In this document: one piece after another, positions 46,325-64,000 of the stretch
Position numbering within the stretch: the first letter of the stretch is position 1
Layout of the letters: the number at the start of each line of letters is the position of its first letter
Made by a program: the position numbers and the translations under genes
The notes under the pieces: model-generated
What the model was told of the DNA's origin: nothing
Databases searched by the model: none
What the model saw: the letters and a program-made list of their open reading frames with translations, nothing else
NCBI GenBank assembly: GCA_963920765.1
Contig: OY987243.1
Coordinates: forward strand, 9,300,001 to 9,364,000
From: Ulota crispa
Taxonomy: Eukaryota > Streptophyta > Bryopsida > Orthotrichales > Orthotrichaceae
DNA length: 64,000 nt
Direction of reading: 5' to 3'

Positions 46325-49300
46325 ATGGCTTTGCTTGTGTCAAAGCGTAAGTTGAGGTCCCAGGGTCCTCCGTCGCCGATTGTGACGGAGGTTGTTGAGG
46401 TGGTTGAAGACGAGGGGCCTATTCCCGAAGTCATATTGGCTGGTGATGAGAGTGATTCCGACCCTGAGATTTCCACAGATGGAGAGAACAACGACGAGGA
46501 TGGTGACGAGGAGGATGAAGTAGAAGAAGAATCTGGAAGCGAGGACGAGGAGGATGGTGATTCTGAGGGGTTAGTGAGCGTCTTTTGCGTTCTTCCGTAG
46601 TATGATGTGGCCACGGTTGATCAAGTCTTTATATAACCCGGACATAAATTGGAATGTCTCTTGCTGCAACAGGTCTGATTATGCAAGTGGCGATGAAGGG
46701 GATGAGTCCAGCGGCGACGAGGAAGAGATCGACGAAGAAGCACGGAACTACGTTTTTGAGGTTGTGAAGGATTATTTGACAGGCGCTGCGGTAGGAGATC
46801 CGGAAGACGCGGGAGATCATGAAAGCCAAGGGAATGGTGGCAGTGAAGCTAGCGAACTTGTTAATCCGACCACCGCCGAGGAAAGTGATTCGTCAGAAGA
46901 TGAGGTATGGAGTTTATCATCCTTTGTGGTTTCAAACCATAAACCCTAAACTTTTTTGCTCACAAGCTGGCAGAAATTTTACGTTTCGGATATATTTGTA
47001 CTTGCCATCATCTCAAGCAAGCACCTTTTCTTGCTCCCATAGAAGAATTATCTGCGGCTATTATTTTGATTGACTTGCAACTCCTGTATATATTTCCTTG
47101 CACTACTCTTGTGAAGTTAGGGTTTTTTACGGCAGATTCTAGCTGACGAATACCTGTATGCGTGGCCACAAATTCGAGCACTGCCTTCTGATGCTTCGGC
47201 ATTCTGACACTGGATTTTCGACTTAATGATTGACAGGTACCAGATAGAAACACAATCGGGGATGTGCCGCTGGAATGGTACAAGAACGAGGATCACATTG
47301 GTTATACTAAAGACGGGCTCAAAATCAAAAAGCAAGCGCGACGCGACCAGCTTGATACATTTTTGGCTCGCACAGAAGACGCTAATGAATGGTAAGATAT
47401 TACTAATGCACTTAATTTCAGACGATCAGTATGGGAAAGTTCACGCTTTTATTTACTTCCTGGATGTCGTGAGGTAAAGAAAAGATCATTTGTCGTAAGC
47501 TAATTGGACCCCTGCAATCGAAGTTGCACTAAAAATTGTCGCATGATCTTTTTGATAGGTCAGTGTCAAGTATACAAGCATAGACCGCTGTTGTAAAAGG
47601 TTTACAGAATTCTTGTATGCTGGGCAAAAGGCGGTTTATCTGAGGGATTAGAATTTGGCCTGACGACCTTGTCATGGTAGAATTTTTGAACAAATGATGC
47701 GCCTGACCTTGTTGCTTATCTCGATTTGTTTAGGGTTGGCATGGCTGTGGTTCAGGGTTGGATTTGAGTGTTAGTTGCACATAGCTTAACTTGATCAGAT
47801 TCAGGAAACTGACAAACTCCTCAAATCCTGCTTATTAGGAGGAAGGTTTACGACGAGTATAATGATGAGGAAGTGGAGCTGAATAAGGAAGAAATAAATA
47901 TGATTCAGCGACTTCGACAGGGCAAGATTCCTCATGCAGAGGTCAACCCATACGAGGTTAGAAGTGCTGATCAATGTTGTCTGTGCTTGCCTTTATTAGG
48001 GGAGACATATCCTTTTTTTAAAAAGGAACCTGTATGATATGCTTGTTGGAGGTACCTTGTGGTGCTATTGGTACATGGTCGGTGCATCGATCGTTTTATT
48101 TACCCGTCTTTCTACTGTGGCGTAGCCGTACGTTGACTGGTTTGAGTACGAAGACAAAGGCCATCCTCTATCTAGCGCTCCGGAGCCTAAGCGAAGGTTT
48201 ATTCCGTCAAAATGGGAGGCTAAGAAGGTACAGATGACCTCAATGCTCTGGCTTCAGATGTTAGATTTGTCAATGATGTACCAGACCGCATGATTGCAAG
48301 GGAAATGCAGTTGCCTCAAAACCACTGTGCTTCCAGAACAGTCGTTTGTTTTATGCGCTTTTTATTTATTCAGGGATCACAGTGTTTTACTTCATGGCCT
48401 TAAAGTCTGGCCTACCTCATATTAGAAACACTGTATGTGTACGTTGTGGATTTGGTTGGTTGGCATTTCTGGGCACTTCATCAACATATACGTGAATTAT
48501 TCCGAAGCGAAATATTTGTTTATGACAGCATTTTAGTTCTCTGTGTATGGTGTTCTATGCCGGATATAACTTGAATACGTTCTCTTTCAGTCAAGTGGTT
48601 GCAGGAACACAAGTACGAGTACCCTATATATTCGTCACTAATGATCTGTGGCTTATATCGCAGGTTGTGAAATTGGTTCGAGCTATTAGGAAAGGTTGGA
48701 TTAAACTGGATAAACCTAAGGAGAAGCCCGAATTTTATTTGATGTGGGGTGATGACCTGAAGACTTCAGACAAGACCGCCAACGGACTGGCGTATATTGC
48801 AGCTCCTAAGCCCAAACTTCCAGGTCTGTTGTTTTACACGCTCTGTGTCTACTTTGTGAGTACAAAAGCAGAAATGAAAGGGGATTTGCAGTTGCAGTGT
48901 GCATGGAACAAGTCCAAGCAAGTGTTTTTACTTTCATCTTTTTAGCTTGTTATGCAGTTAATTTGCTCGGATGGATGTTGATACAGGACATGATGAATCA
49001 TATAACCCCCCAGTTGAGTATATCCCTACTGAAGACGAAGTAAAATCATATGAATCCATGTATGAAGAAGATCGACCCAAATTTATCCCGAAAAGGTATT
49101 CCTTGATATGTCTTGCAGATTTCAAGTACCTTATGTTCCTCACCCCATTCCGTCTCAAGAAAACATCTTTCAATGAGGGTGCTTTCAGTCTACTCAGGCA
49201 TGCCTTGATGTTTATGGTTGTTATGCATGTTTACGTAGTATTGATTTGGTTGGTGATTTGCAATTGCTTATGGCGAAGGCTGTAAATGGTCCTCGGTTTC

Positions 49301-52300
49301 TGTCCTGCTCTGCAGGTTTCCATCACTTCGTCAGGTTCCAGCTTATCCGAAGTACATAAATGAGCTTTTTGAGCGGTGTCTGGACCTCTATTTATGTCCG
49401 CGTCAGAAGAAAGACAGGGTATGTAACTACAGACTCTTTTCTGTTTATCTCCAGGTTTTGGGCTAACATGCAATTGAACGAATTGTTTATCTTCTAATAT
49501 ACATAACAAGGATTTTGATTTATGTTCTCCTTCTATTACTCTGTCAAGCTCCACCTAAATCATGTCTTTGTATTCTCAGAAACATTTTGATCCAGAAACA
49601 CTCATACCGAAGCTTCCTAAACCAAAAGACTTGCAACCCTATCCATCAACTTGCTATATGGATTACCTAGGCCATAGTGGAGCTGTTACCTCAATGTCTA
49701 CGGACAGTACTGGAGAGTGGCTTGCAACAGGTACGTGACAAATGTCAGGTTTCAGTTCATTGGAACATGCATGATGTGGTGTCGTGAGTTTGTTAGTTAA
49801 ATGTAATTCTGCTATCTTCTTCAGCAAGCCTTTTCCAATTGGATAACAAGTGAGTCTGTTGTGTGCTTATGGCTGTATCTTGGTTTATGTAATTTGCACA
49901 TGTTGTGTTGATTATTGTGTTAAGCAATGTAAGTCCTCAAGATGGTATGCATTAGCACAGCTGATTGCAGCTTGAAATTTGACTGATGCTTGAAACCCTT
50001 CTTAGGTCTAAGTTGATTTTTGGATGAGTGGTCGTCGTTTCTTGCAGTTTCTTTATCTGTTCTCAGAAAGTTGGAAAAGTAATAGTTATGTCAATAGATG
50101 ATCAACATACACGATGCCTGCAACAGGCAAATGAGCCAGTTAAAAGTAGCCTAATGCTGCACATTCTCTGGTCTAAACTAGTGATTCACCGAGCCTATTA
50201 CGACCCATTACTTGTCCGATCGCCTCTTTGGTTTTAAACGACTGGAAAGTACAATTTTATTAAGGCAAGAGATGGCAAACTGTACTTGATGCCTGAAATA
50301 GGCAGTTGAGTGCAAAGTTAAAAGTAGCCTGATGCCTTACTCCTTTGTTGTGTTTTTTCTATTTGTTATTCCTTTTTCTATTTATGAGTTTTGTGATACA
50401 CCTTGTTAGCTTGAGGATTTATGTATCAGGTTTTATCTTATATCCTCTGCAAGTGTTAAGCATTTCGGAGCAAATTGATTGTATCGGTAGTACTTTTCAT
50501 GGCTGCCATTTCTATTTTCCATTTAGAGCTGTTATATGAGCTTGGGAGGTTTCAGTTTAGTTCATTAATGGTGCTACCTCGTAAAGAAGTAGTGTATACA
50601 CGTTTTACGTTCTAATAAGGTGGGATTGGCTACAATTTTGTAGGTTCCCTGGATGGTACTGTGCGACTCTGGGATGTGCAATCAGGCCGGTGTCGGAAAA
50701 TCTGGGACTTTAGATCGAAGATCAACAATGTGCAGTGGAATCCTAATCCAGAAATCAATATTTTGGCCGTTGCAGTGTACGTTTCTAGAGTACCTCCGTG
50801 GATATGAACCGGATGAACTCATCATATATCCAATCAGTTTCATCTTTAGGGTTCCTTTGATGCTTTGTTCTAAATCAGTGGCTGTCAAATGCTTGCTTCA
50901 ATTTCAGGAACAAAGATGTGATTTTGTTATCAACGGAGTTGGGTGAGGGAGAAGGGAGTGCAAATGTTGCTGCCTTGCTGACACTTAAACCTCAGGGGGC
51001 TACTGAGAAAGAAGCAGGTTAATCTCAACCTATCTCATATGTTAGTGTGTAATTAGATACAGCAACCTTGTACGGAGTAGCTCACAACGATGGTAGTCAA
51101 GATTTTTTTGGCTCTTATCTCTCAATCTTCAGCACGCTGAATTGTGTCAACTAGTGGTAATTAAGCTGTAGTCTTTTTCGTTTTTCTTCTTTTCAGTTTT
51201 ATTTTCTGTTTGAATTATGCGGATTACTTCTGACTTTCAATACGTCTGTTGCAGAATTGTCACCACTTGCTACCTGGGGTTTGGACGAGAAATTTAAAAG
51301 CTTAAAAGTTCGACAGCCATTTGTACGATCCTTTTACGTTGCAATACATAGTTGATTGTTTTAGCTTGCGTGGCTTCATATATATATGGCGATGGTGGTT
51401 ATAAGGAGTGAAAATGATGTTCGATTGAGCTGTGGGTTTAACTAGTGCACCTTCTGAAGGTTGGGACGTTCTTGACTGATATCTCATCAAATTTGAATCA
51501 TCAGTGCGAACTTTGAAATCTGGAATGTAATTTAGTAACGTGATCTGATATTTTGTGGGATTTGGCAGGTAGTGCATTCACTCGTGTGGCATCACAAAGG
51601 AGACTATTTTGCTACCGTTGCACCCGATGATATCCTAATCACCTTGTCTTTTATCGTTTTACCTATGTTTTGCGTGCGAGTGACTTGACAAAATGCAGTG
51701 AGTCTTTGGCCAGTTTCTGTGAAGGTTTTCCTTAACCTACTGACTTCACGGATTACTAAAGCAGTGCTGGTGCACCAGCTTACAAAGCAACAGTCACAGA
51801 ATCCATTTCGGAAACATCATGGACGAGTCGTGCAAGTGTTGTTCCACCCACAGCGTCCTTTCCTGTTTGTAGCAACAAAGATGCACGTCCGGATCTACAA
51901 CTTGGCCAAGCAAGAGCTCTCAAAGAAGCTCATGACTGGTCTAAACGAAATATCTTCGATGGCAATCCATCCTGGAGGTTAGTTTTGGAACTTTATTTGA
52001 ACACATTATCTTCGGAGGTTTGCCGTCATTGTTGATGCTCTTAAGAGGTGTCTTTACCCTCTTTGAGGTGTGGCCTCTTTAAAGGTCTAGGATATGAGAG
52101 AATTGACCGTGGCAGTTGTGGTTTTTGATATCAGGTGATAATTTGATTCTGGGTAGTCAAGAATCAAAGATGGTATGGTTTGACATGGATCTTTCGACAA
52201 AGCCCTACAAGGCATTCAAGTAAGTGCTCGGAGTCATGTACCACGACCTTGCAAGTCTCCTTAGTATGTGCACACTCTGGTATTCTCTGATAGTTTGTGA

Positions 52301-52990
52301 AAGTGAACAAGCGTTCTTTTGGCCCGATATTGATTTACTTGTTTCCTGGTTATCTACTGCATTTTATCTTCCAGCAACTGGAAATTCTCGCTCTTCTTTA
52401 ATGCGCCTTGGGTATTGGAATGCAGGAATCACACGAAGGATATCAGGGCAGTAGCATTTCACAAGTCATATCCACTGTTCGCCTCTTGTTCAGATGATGG
52501 AACAACTAGTGTATTCCATGGCATGGTGTACTCCGATCTCCTGCAGAATCCTCTACTTGTTCCACTCAAAATATTGCATGGCCACAAAACAGTTCAGCAC
52601 AAAGGTATGTCCGGCAATTTTTATGGCCATAGATTGTTCGATGCATTGTAAGCTAGCAGCTTAGGGGTGGCCGACACTGTTGGAGGCACTTATCGTCAAC
52701 CGCTTTCATTACATCCAGAAACATTGATAAACATAAAGATCAGTATCTCCAGTTATGATCTTTAGTCACCTTAAATTTCTTTGCGTAGTCTTTCAATTTT
52801 TTGTTGATACCAATGGAATATGCTGAGGCTACTTTTTATTACGATTTTATTGTACAAGGAAATGCTTACGTGGTAGACCTTTTCTGCTGTGTTTTTTCGA
52901 ACAGGTGTTCTGGACTGCTTGTTCCATCCAAGGCAGCCGTGGCTTTTTACTTCAGGAGTTGACTCTCTTGTGAAGCTGTACAACAACTAA
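46325..52990 (+). CDS. BOP1: Ribosome biogenesis protein BOP1, complete (copy B)
   Basis: Seventeen exons: 46325-46569, 46673-46904, 47237-47391, 47839-47956, 48126-48227, 48664-48823, 48987-49095, 49316-49418, 49580-49730, 50644-50776, 50908-51017, 51255-51322, 51569-51629, 51750-51977, 52135-52219, 52426-52604 and 52905-52990 (TAA). They sum to 2,325 nt, 774 aa, usual for plant BOP1. Residues 1-160 are highly acidic (nucleolar-type). The BOP1NT domain runs from [15 protein letters not shown] to about 415. The WD40 propeller runs from GHSGAVTSM (about 439) to the end ([10 protein letters not shown]). The ATG at 46325 ([10 protein letters not shown]) is chosen because the in-frame codon at 46301 is GTG. 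BOP1 works with Pescadillo (PES) and WDR12 in 60S maturation. All introns are GT-AG except the U12 intron at 51630. Copy A is identical in every shared exon. Confidence 0.95.
51630..51749 (+). other. U12-type AT-AC intron in BOP1 copy B
   Basis: Identical to 3831-3950: donor ATATCCTAAT, branch TTCCTTAAC, acceptor CAC, 120 bp. The only non-GT-AG intron among the 16 of this gene. Confidence 0.88.
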
Positions 52991-55900
52991 TCAGCCTGAT
53001 TCCCTGGGCTGGCCAGTATGATCAACTTTTCCTGCTCCTGGACGAGATGAGCTGCTACCAACTACTCGTCTTTCTGTTGCCATCTTCAAGTAACTCATTT
53101 ATCATCATCGTTTCGGGTGGGCAAGATCTGGTCTTTTAGTTCAATTTGTAGTTTAGGACCGCCAGGCATCCTTTCAAGTGATGCTCACTAATATTTTTGT
53201 AGGTGTCTTCTGTGAACTGCATCGGTTTGTAAGAGGACGATATGAACATTGGCATCAAGGTGGAAATATCCCTGCCTTGGTATAGAAGGTCCGCCCGAAG
53301 TTATTCATTAGAGCCTGGGCCTGGGATTTGAACTTCGCTGACCGGAGGCTTGAAAGACAATTCCACGACAGGAAAGGTGCCGTAAGTAGTGGATGCTCAA
53401 CTTATTTACAGATTAGCTTCAGTAGGAAATGTACTGCAAACAGAATTGAGAGTTGCCCCGGTCTGCTGCCAAATCTGGTGGTCTTAGAGTGTATACTAGA
53501 ACCGACATAGCTGTGGAAGGCAAGTTCTCTGAGCTGACCATGAGTTATGAATTGAATTTAACTGCAGCTGGTTTCTAATGGCTTGCAACTCGAGTTAGAG
53601 TGCTATGGATGTGCTTACACTCTTGAGTTACTTGACACATGAATTAGGACCTTTTGTGTCTTACACGGCTGATTGTTGCAAATATTGTCCTGTACGTGCT
53701 TGAATTGAATTGGCCACGTATAAAGTGATTCAAATTGTCGGCCTAACTATTAGTCCTCTATTACACCGTCCTTCCATTAACGTCTGGTCGACCATTTCCT
53801 GGTCGATTTTGACTCTTTTCAGTTTGTAGAGAGAGCATGTCAAGTAGTCAAGGAATTTGATGATGTGGCAAAGGGGACGGGCCTAGGGAATTGGAAAGTG
53901 AAGAGTTTAGGACAATAACGAGGCCAATTTAAGGTGGCATGCAGCTAGAGGGTTGAAAAGACTAAAGGAGTACCGGCTGAAAATACACCAATAAATGTAA
54001 AAAGATGGCCATAACAATTAAAGAGAGCATAATTCATGATGCTTAACACTAAACCTTGCAAGATACTTCCATCTGTACGGTCAAATTTGTGGTAGACATT
54101 TGTATTCAATAGTTTTAAAATTTGCCCAAAATGGCCATACAAAGAATTTTCCACCCCAAAATCAACCACAGATGTTAATGGGTTAACTAGGTTTTAGATT
54201 TGCTCAACAACTAGTTTTCATTTTGATGAGCTGTTGTACTAGAGAGATGACAATATTATTGTGCTTTACTTTAGCAATTGCGGACTATAGTTGTCATTGA
54301 TTTTGGTAAGCAATAAGTTATTTCAATTTATGGAAACTAGTGCACGATAGTTATTATTTGGCTCACACTATCTTACTTTTTTTGTGAATTTTCTATCTTT
54401 TGGAATTTAGGATAGAATAGTATCGATTGACGCAAATCTAACAAATTTGTTGGGCATTTGCCCAACAATAGCATAGTAACTAGGCCGACAACATTATATT
54501 GGACCAGATATGGGAGCTTGGGAAACCATACAGTTGCAAGCTACGAGTACTTAATCTTTGAACAGACCCTATGCGTTTTGAAAACTTGCTTGGAATGTTC
54601 AAAACTGAGTTGCATCTCTCCAATGGTCACTTATACTTCAAACAATTTGCTTGAGGGAGGGGGTTGTGGAGATTGGATGTTCAAACCTGTAGATTGGTTT
54701 GGAAGTTGTTCTATGTATGTCCTAAGGGATTAAAATATCATAATATTTTGCTCACAAGGAATTAGGTGACATGCCTAATGTCTTGTATACTTAATGAAAG
54801 CTTGTACTTGCAAATTAAAAGAACTAAAGGATCCAAATTGTGAGCAAGGTTGTGGCTCTTCATAGTTGACAAGGCTTTAGACATTGCCTTCCAAGTGAGT
54901 CAAATCTTTGAATTGTCAATTATTTTTGCAAAAGTATCTATATAAGGTAAGCCAGTAGTACATTTTGATACACTCAAAGAGCAATTCTTAGAAATGGGGC
55001 TTCTTACCTCATTTGAAACCCTATCTTAGAGGTTACTTTGGAGAAATAACTAGAAGCAATTTTGGAAGTTTATTTGTAAGAGCAAAAGAAAAACAAGCAT
55101 TGAGCTTTGTTAAATTTGATGACTAGTGGGCGTTGGAGCCTTAAAATGTCTTCATGGCACTAAAAGATCCCCATTACACAAATTACTACCAATTGGGCGG
55201 TAATTCATTCTTTACTGTACCACTACCTATGTGTCTAAAAGGATCCCAACAAAGAACTACCAGTGATTAAATTTGAATTAAATGACCAAGAGTTGGGCAT
55301 CGCACAAGACCACTTGTGTTGAAGATGTCCAATGTAGATTCCAATGACTTGGATATCAATGAAAAATTTACCCTAAATCACCAAATGGCATGTCTAGTTG
55401 CATTCAAGAATAAAACACAACACTACTTGTGCTTGGCATGACATTTGCAAATTTTGACTACAGTGGTGCCTCGATAAGATGAAGGTATCCAGACAGCATA
55501 TTCATTTCGTGTAAGGAAAGCATTCATTGTAACCAAACACATATTTTGTAGCTCCCCAACCGCTAGGGATAGTCATCTCTTTCATCTTAGCTAAGCGTTT
55601 TTTCTTATAAAGGTTCATCTTAAAGAGGCACTACTGTACTAAGGTTGTTGAAAGGGAGAGTGGTTAAAAAGCTCAAACAAGGTGGTAACAAGGAACTACG
55701 GGTGCAGCACTTCGACACATAATTTTTAAGAAGAAAACAAGTGTAAATTGAATGAAACAAACATGACTCACAAAATAGTATGAAGTACTTCATGAATATA
55801 TGATTTGGTATATATACAGAACCTTAATATATGTATATATTAAGGACATGGAATGCCTCGTGAAGCAAAAATAAGTTGAATAATCTGTAAGCGCCTCACC

Positions 55901-56426
55901 CTGGGTTGTATCTTTAGGCCGTATTTTAATGAACTAATACATGAATGCCCTGATCAAGTAACTTGCACCACATGAATCATTTTTTGCTTACTGGTTCTCT
56001 AAGCACTCAACCATTCTAAAACCATTCTAAAATCACTTCAATTCTATAGAAACCTTTTCTGACAACAGAAGTAATTCATACAGAAAATTGAATGGGTGCA
56101 ACAATTTGAAAATAATGAACAAGGACACCTTCCATACTTTAGGAAAAAGTGGCAAGAATGTTACAAAAAGTCTCCTTATCATAACAGTACAGATCAAACA
56201 GATGTGAAAATGCAATCATTTTGCAAGTCTAAGAAAGCAAGGTGCGTGACACTGTTAAATGCAAGCAGCTCTTGGATCACAAGCTGTTGAACAAGACACG
56301 AGCCACTCTTTGTTTTTGAATGATGAAATTTAATGCAGAATATGCATCCTAGATCTGGACTCAATTACATTGGACAAAATTGAATTTCTGCAAATTTTCT
56401 AAACAAGATCAAATGCATCACATTAA
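52991..56426. other. Intergenic region between convergent BOP1 and lysyl-tRNA synthetase (copy B)
   Basis: Same sequence as 5192-8627 apart from two substitutions (54546, 54605). It includes the 3' flanks of both genes. No other gene seen. Confidence 0.6.
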
Positions 56427-61369
<4,943 letters not shown>

Positions 61370-61554
61370 CGCTCGCCAATTCTGCTGCTGCTGCATTTGG
61401 GCTTCGCTGGATTTGGGCCAGGATGGCAAGACATCGGGCTGGGTTGTGTCGCGTCGGTGGTTCCATCCAGCCAGCCCGACCCGGCTTTAGGGCAATGCGT
61501 CGTGGACGAATGGAGGTCCTCAACAAGTCGGAAAATTTTCACTTTCTTTTTGTT

Positions 61555-61775
61555 AGGGAGACATACCTTATTCCGACCCCTGCTCCAATCCCGTGCGTAT
61601 GTACGTATTGCAAGTATTTTATCCTAAAATTTTGGGAGGTCATAGATGCTCTATTTTTTAAGTCCTAAAAATTAAGGCAACTATGGCCTCACAAGATTTT
61701 GGGATAAAATGCCCGCACTATGTACATATGTACGGGATAGGAGCCAGGGTAAGAATAAGGTATGTCTACCTTAGG
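61555..61775. mobile_element. Hairpin MITE upstream of lysine-tRNA ligase
   Basis: Arms of about 85 bp: 61555-61640 (AGACATACCTTATTC... ATCCCGTGCGTATGTAC) pair with 61680-61772 (GTACATATGTACGGGAT ... GAATAAGGTATGTCT). It lies within about 200 bp of the likely 5' end of the synthetase gene. Superfamily not assigned. Confidence 0.75.
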
Positions 61776-61821
61776 GAGACACATACCCTATAACTTATGG
61801 TGGAGTAGCCCGATTATTTTT

Positions 61822-62118
61822 AGGGAAAATTTCATGATCATTTCTAAAGTTTGCAATATTTTCATAGATATACCTAGTTTTTCAGAAATATCACAAATAC
61901 CCTTGAACCAAAAAAATTAAGCCTTTGTTTTGTTGTGCATGCCATTTCCCTTTTTCCTCTGTGTGCATGCATAACAAGAAAGAAGTAGTGTGTGCACAAA
62001 GGGAGAAGGAAGTGACATGCATAACAAAACACACACCTAATTTTTTTGGTCCAAGGGTATTTGTGATATTTCTGAAAAAGTAGGGTCAAACTTAAGGGGT
62101 ATTCATGAAATCTTCCCT
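61822..62118. mobile_element. Hairpin MITE, 297 bp
   Basis: Begins AGGGAAAATTTCATGA and ends TCATGAAATCTTCCCT. Inverted arms of about 100 bp include ATTTCTGAAAAA and CACAAATACCCTTGGACC-like words. No clear target duplication. Confidence 0.75.
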
Positions 62119-63285
62119 TATTTTAATTCAATCCCTTGTCAAAAGTAAATGTAAGCTATAAGTGGTCAAAGCAAAATTACATAGCTTTTCATCTTGAATA
62201 AAAGGGGGGTTACTCACCCTTTGTAAGCTTATTTTGGTTCAATGGAGTTTATGGACTAGTGTAATGATTATCCAAAAGTATCATTTTAAGACGTAACTCA
62301 TTTTTTTAGGTCTTTGTCCAACGAATGGCAACTGTTTTAAAAATGCCTCCTTTTACCCTAGCATGAACACTACCTCTCAGTATGTTATTGTGATGAATGT
62401 TTTTGCATTGATTTACATGTTTTATTACATAAAGAAGAAAATAATTAATATTGGAGCATTCATCAAGTTAGCAATTGAAAGAATAATAATAATGGATGAT
62501 TCTACTTGAAGTCATAACAAAGTTGGTATTTGTGCATTTTGGCTTACAATCATGCACTTGGCTATGTGTTCCTGAAAAGACAAAAGTTAACATCTTTACA
62601 CAAAAAATGAAAGATTCAGACCACTAGGCAAGTGCAATATTAAATATGGAATTAGCAGAAATTATTCTTTTCAAATTTCCTAGTTTTGCATATGTTTGCA
62701 CAAAACCATTCCAATAAAAAGTGCACTTGGCTACGGGCAATATTAGAGAATTGTCTAGCCATTTACACCCCCAACAAATGTTGGAACTTGGCATTGTGCA
62801 GGGACATACAAAGGACTCACAGAGTTGAGATGCAAAATTGCCCCAAAAGACAACTTAGTTCTCGAGGATGTGCATGAAAATGGAATATGTTCCAATCACC
62901 TTGACCCTCTGCAGTCTACATTTACAGTCTTAATCCAAAGTTAACTACATGGCAAAACATTTGATAGCACAGACAAAGTCTGTATTGTAGCACTAATGCA
63001 CAATGGAACGGCAGTAGCACAACAGAACACAGCAATCCATGCATCTAAACTGAGAAAATCTTCTGAAATTGAAAGTTGCCAAAAGTACAGAATGAAAGCT
63101 CTACAAAAATAAGAAGGACCCCAGCTAATTTGAGCGAGGGAGCAGGAACATCCTTTTATGTAACAGACGAGAGATTTCCTACCAAATAACAAAAAAAAGC
63201 GCAACTGTAGGGCTGGAATGGTGTCATGTCAAATGCTGGTATGTTACAGTATTCACGTCACGGCTGAGAGTATCACCGGGCTCAT
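62119..63285. other. Non-coding region between the EF-hand gene and lysine-tRNA ligase
   Basis: Both neighbours are on the minus strand, so this holds the 3' flank of the EF-hand gene and distal promoter of the synthetase. No gene recognised. Confidence 0.5.
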
Positions 63286-63459
63286 TCAAGCGCACTGGCC
63301 AGTGGGCTGGAAATGCGGCATGATGGCATTTTGTAAAGAGAGAGCATCTCGGAATTCTCCGTAGCTGATGTTGCCATCACCGTTGGTGTCGATCCGATCA
63401 AAGAGGTCGTCCATTTTCATTTTACAGATGTCTGCTGGCAAATAATCTTCCGGCAATGC
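63286..63459 (-). CDS. EF-hand calcium-binding protein, last exon
   Basis: A 174-nt open exon after an AG acceptor (TGTGTAG before 63459), ending in TGA at 63286. It encodes ALPEDYLPADICKMKMDDLF, then the canonical EF-hand loop DTNGDGNISYGE with all calcium-liganding positions, and a short tail ending PTGQCA. It binds Ca2+ by family knowledge. Earlier exons lie outside the window, so the full protein (calmodulin-like, protein kinase or other) cannot be named. The upstream part to 64000 looks intronic. Confidence 0.72.
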   Translation of the reverse strand, partial: ALPEDYLPADICKMKMDDLFDRIDTNGDGNISYGEFRDALSLQNAIMPHFQPTGQCA

Positions 63460-63677
63460 CTACACAGCCAAGCCAACACTGGACAGCATCAATACCCAAA
63501 CAGCCGCAGGGGGAAATATAAAAACTGAAGTCCCCCCATGAGAGAGAGAGAATGCGTACAACAAACTGACTCTAGCAATGTGTAGTGAATCTTCACCGTG
63601 TGAACATTTCAGGAAATAAGCAGGAGAAGCCCAACTCTGTCATCTACAGAGGGCCATTTCTATGTTCAATTGAACCC

Positions 63678-63913
63678 TTAACCCCTGAACGGCCCAAAAG
63701 CCCTTTGCGGCCCTTTGCGGCCGTATGTACAGATATATTTGAGCTGCTCTAACTCTAAGGGCTTTCCAAATTTTTTTATGCATCCACCATCATACAACTC
63801 TTCAATATGTATGGTTGTAACACTTAATTTCCAGCTTATTCAAACTTCTGAATATTGGTTGCGACCATATTTGGTACCGTATCTCTATAGCCCAAGGGAC
63901 CTTCAGGGGTTAA
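63678..63913. mobile_element. Short inverted-repeat element (MITE) in the EF-hand gene intron
   Basis: TTAACCCCTGAACGGCCC at the left pairs with GGGACCTTCAGGGGTTAA at the right. A TA dinucleotide flanks ACCCCTGAA...TTCAGGGGT on both sides, compatible with a Tc1/mariner- or Harbinger-type origin. Confidence 0.55.
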
Positions 63914-64000
63914 AATTTCAAACCATCCCCTGCTTTTGGGTTGTAGCTGGTGAAGGCACCAATAGACAGTTTCTCATCATTGTTTGGATAGATTCTCATT

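Noticed and set aside
46273-46614. Serine-rich ORF on the minus strand
   Set aside because: Mirror of the acidic first exon of BOP1 (GAG/GAT codons read backwards).
51405-51485. Possible box C/D snoRNA in a BOP1 intron (ATGATGT ... CTGA)
   Set aside because: Box C is off consensus and no terminal stem pairs around the boxes.

Overview
The window looks like nuclear DNA from a streptophyte, probably a seed-free land plant or close relative, though I cannot fix the species. The evidence is AT-rich, gene-poor DNA; genes split into many short exons; a minor-spliceosome (U12, AT-AC) intron; an organellar-type lysyl-tRNA synthetase with a transit-like N-terminus; a plant-style telo-box; and CACTA-ended and hairpin MITEs. 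Host genes occupy the two flanks, and the middle is mostly transposons and satellites.

Left flank (1-9238) and right flank (47800-57037) are two direct copies of one segment with a constant offset of 47,799 bp and almost no differences. The segment holds the ribosome-biogenesis gene BOP1 (+ strand) and, tail to tail with it, the 3' end of a lysyl-tRNA synthetase gene (- strand). The right copy is complete: BOP1 has 17 exons (46325-52990, 774 aa) and the synthetase 15 exons (56427-61369). The left BOP1 runs off the window edge after the third intron, and the left synthetase is cut in its third-last exon at 9238. The last exon of an EF-hand protein lies at the right end.

Immediately after the 9238 breakpoint is a 5'-truncated, decayed copy of a fused RNA-repair-type gene: dual-specificity phosphatase, P-loop polynucleotide kinase, RNA ligase. 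It is cut inside the ligase domain and resumes 21.1 kb later at 31581. Everything between (10464-31580) behaves as one giant Mutator-like DNA transposon. It has inverted ends of about 33 bp, a 13-bp near-perfect target duplication, a decayed MULE transposase with SWIM zinc finger (- strand, 12268-15700), and a divergently transcribed passenger gene (+ strand, about 17540-29303). The passenger appears to encode a ParB/sulfiredoxin-like region followed by a DNA-methyltransferase-like region. The two genes are separated by a palindrome with arms of about 480 bp, and a dispersed inverted motif (CCTCCTCGG / CCGAGGAGG) recurs at least 15 times, only inside the element as far as I can see. A 2.15-kb solo LTR sits inside an exon of the passenger gene, giving an insertion order: ligase gene, then MULE, then LTR.

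Between 32 and 46 kb I find no credible gene. This stretch holds a second solo LTR of the same family (35820-37970), several tandem arrays (about 60 and 78 bp at 34.3-35.05 kb; 11 bp with a 22-bp higher-order form at 38.4-39.3 kb; about 28 bp at 40.0-40.3 kb), MITEs and AT-rich DNA. A 22-bp minisatellite with 12 perfect copies and a telo-box lie just upstream of the complete BOP1. All exon boundaries were read by eye from splice sites and conserved protein sequence, without alignment tools.
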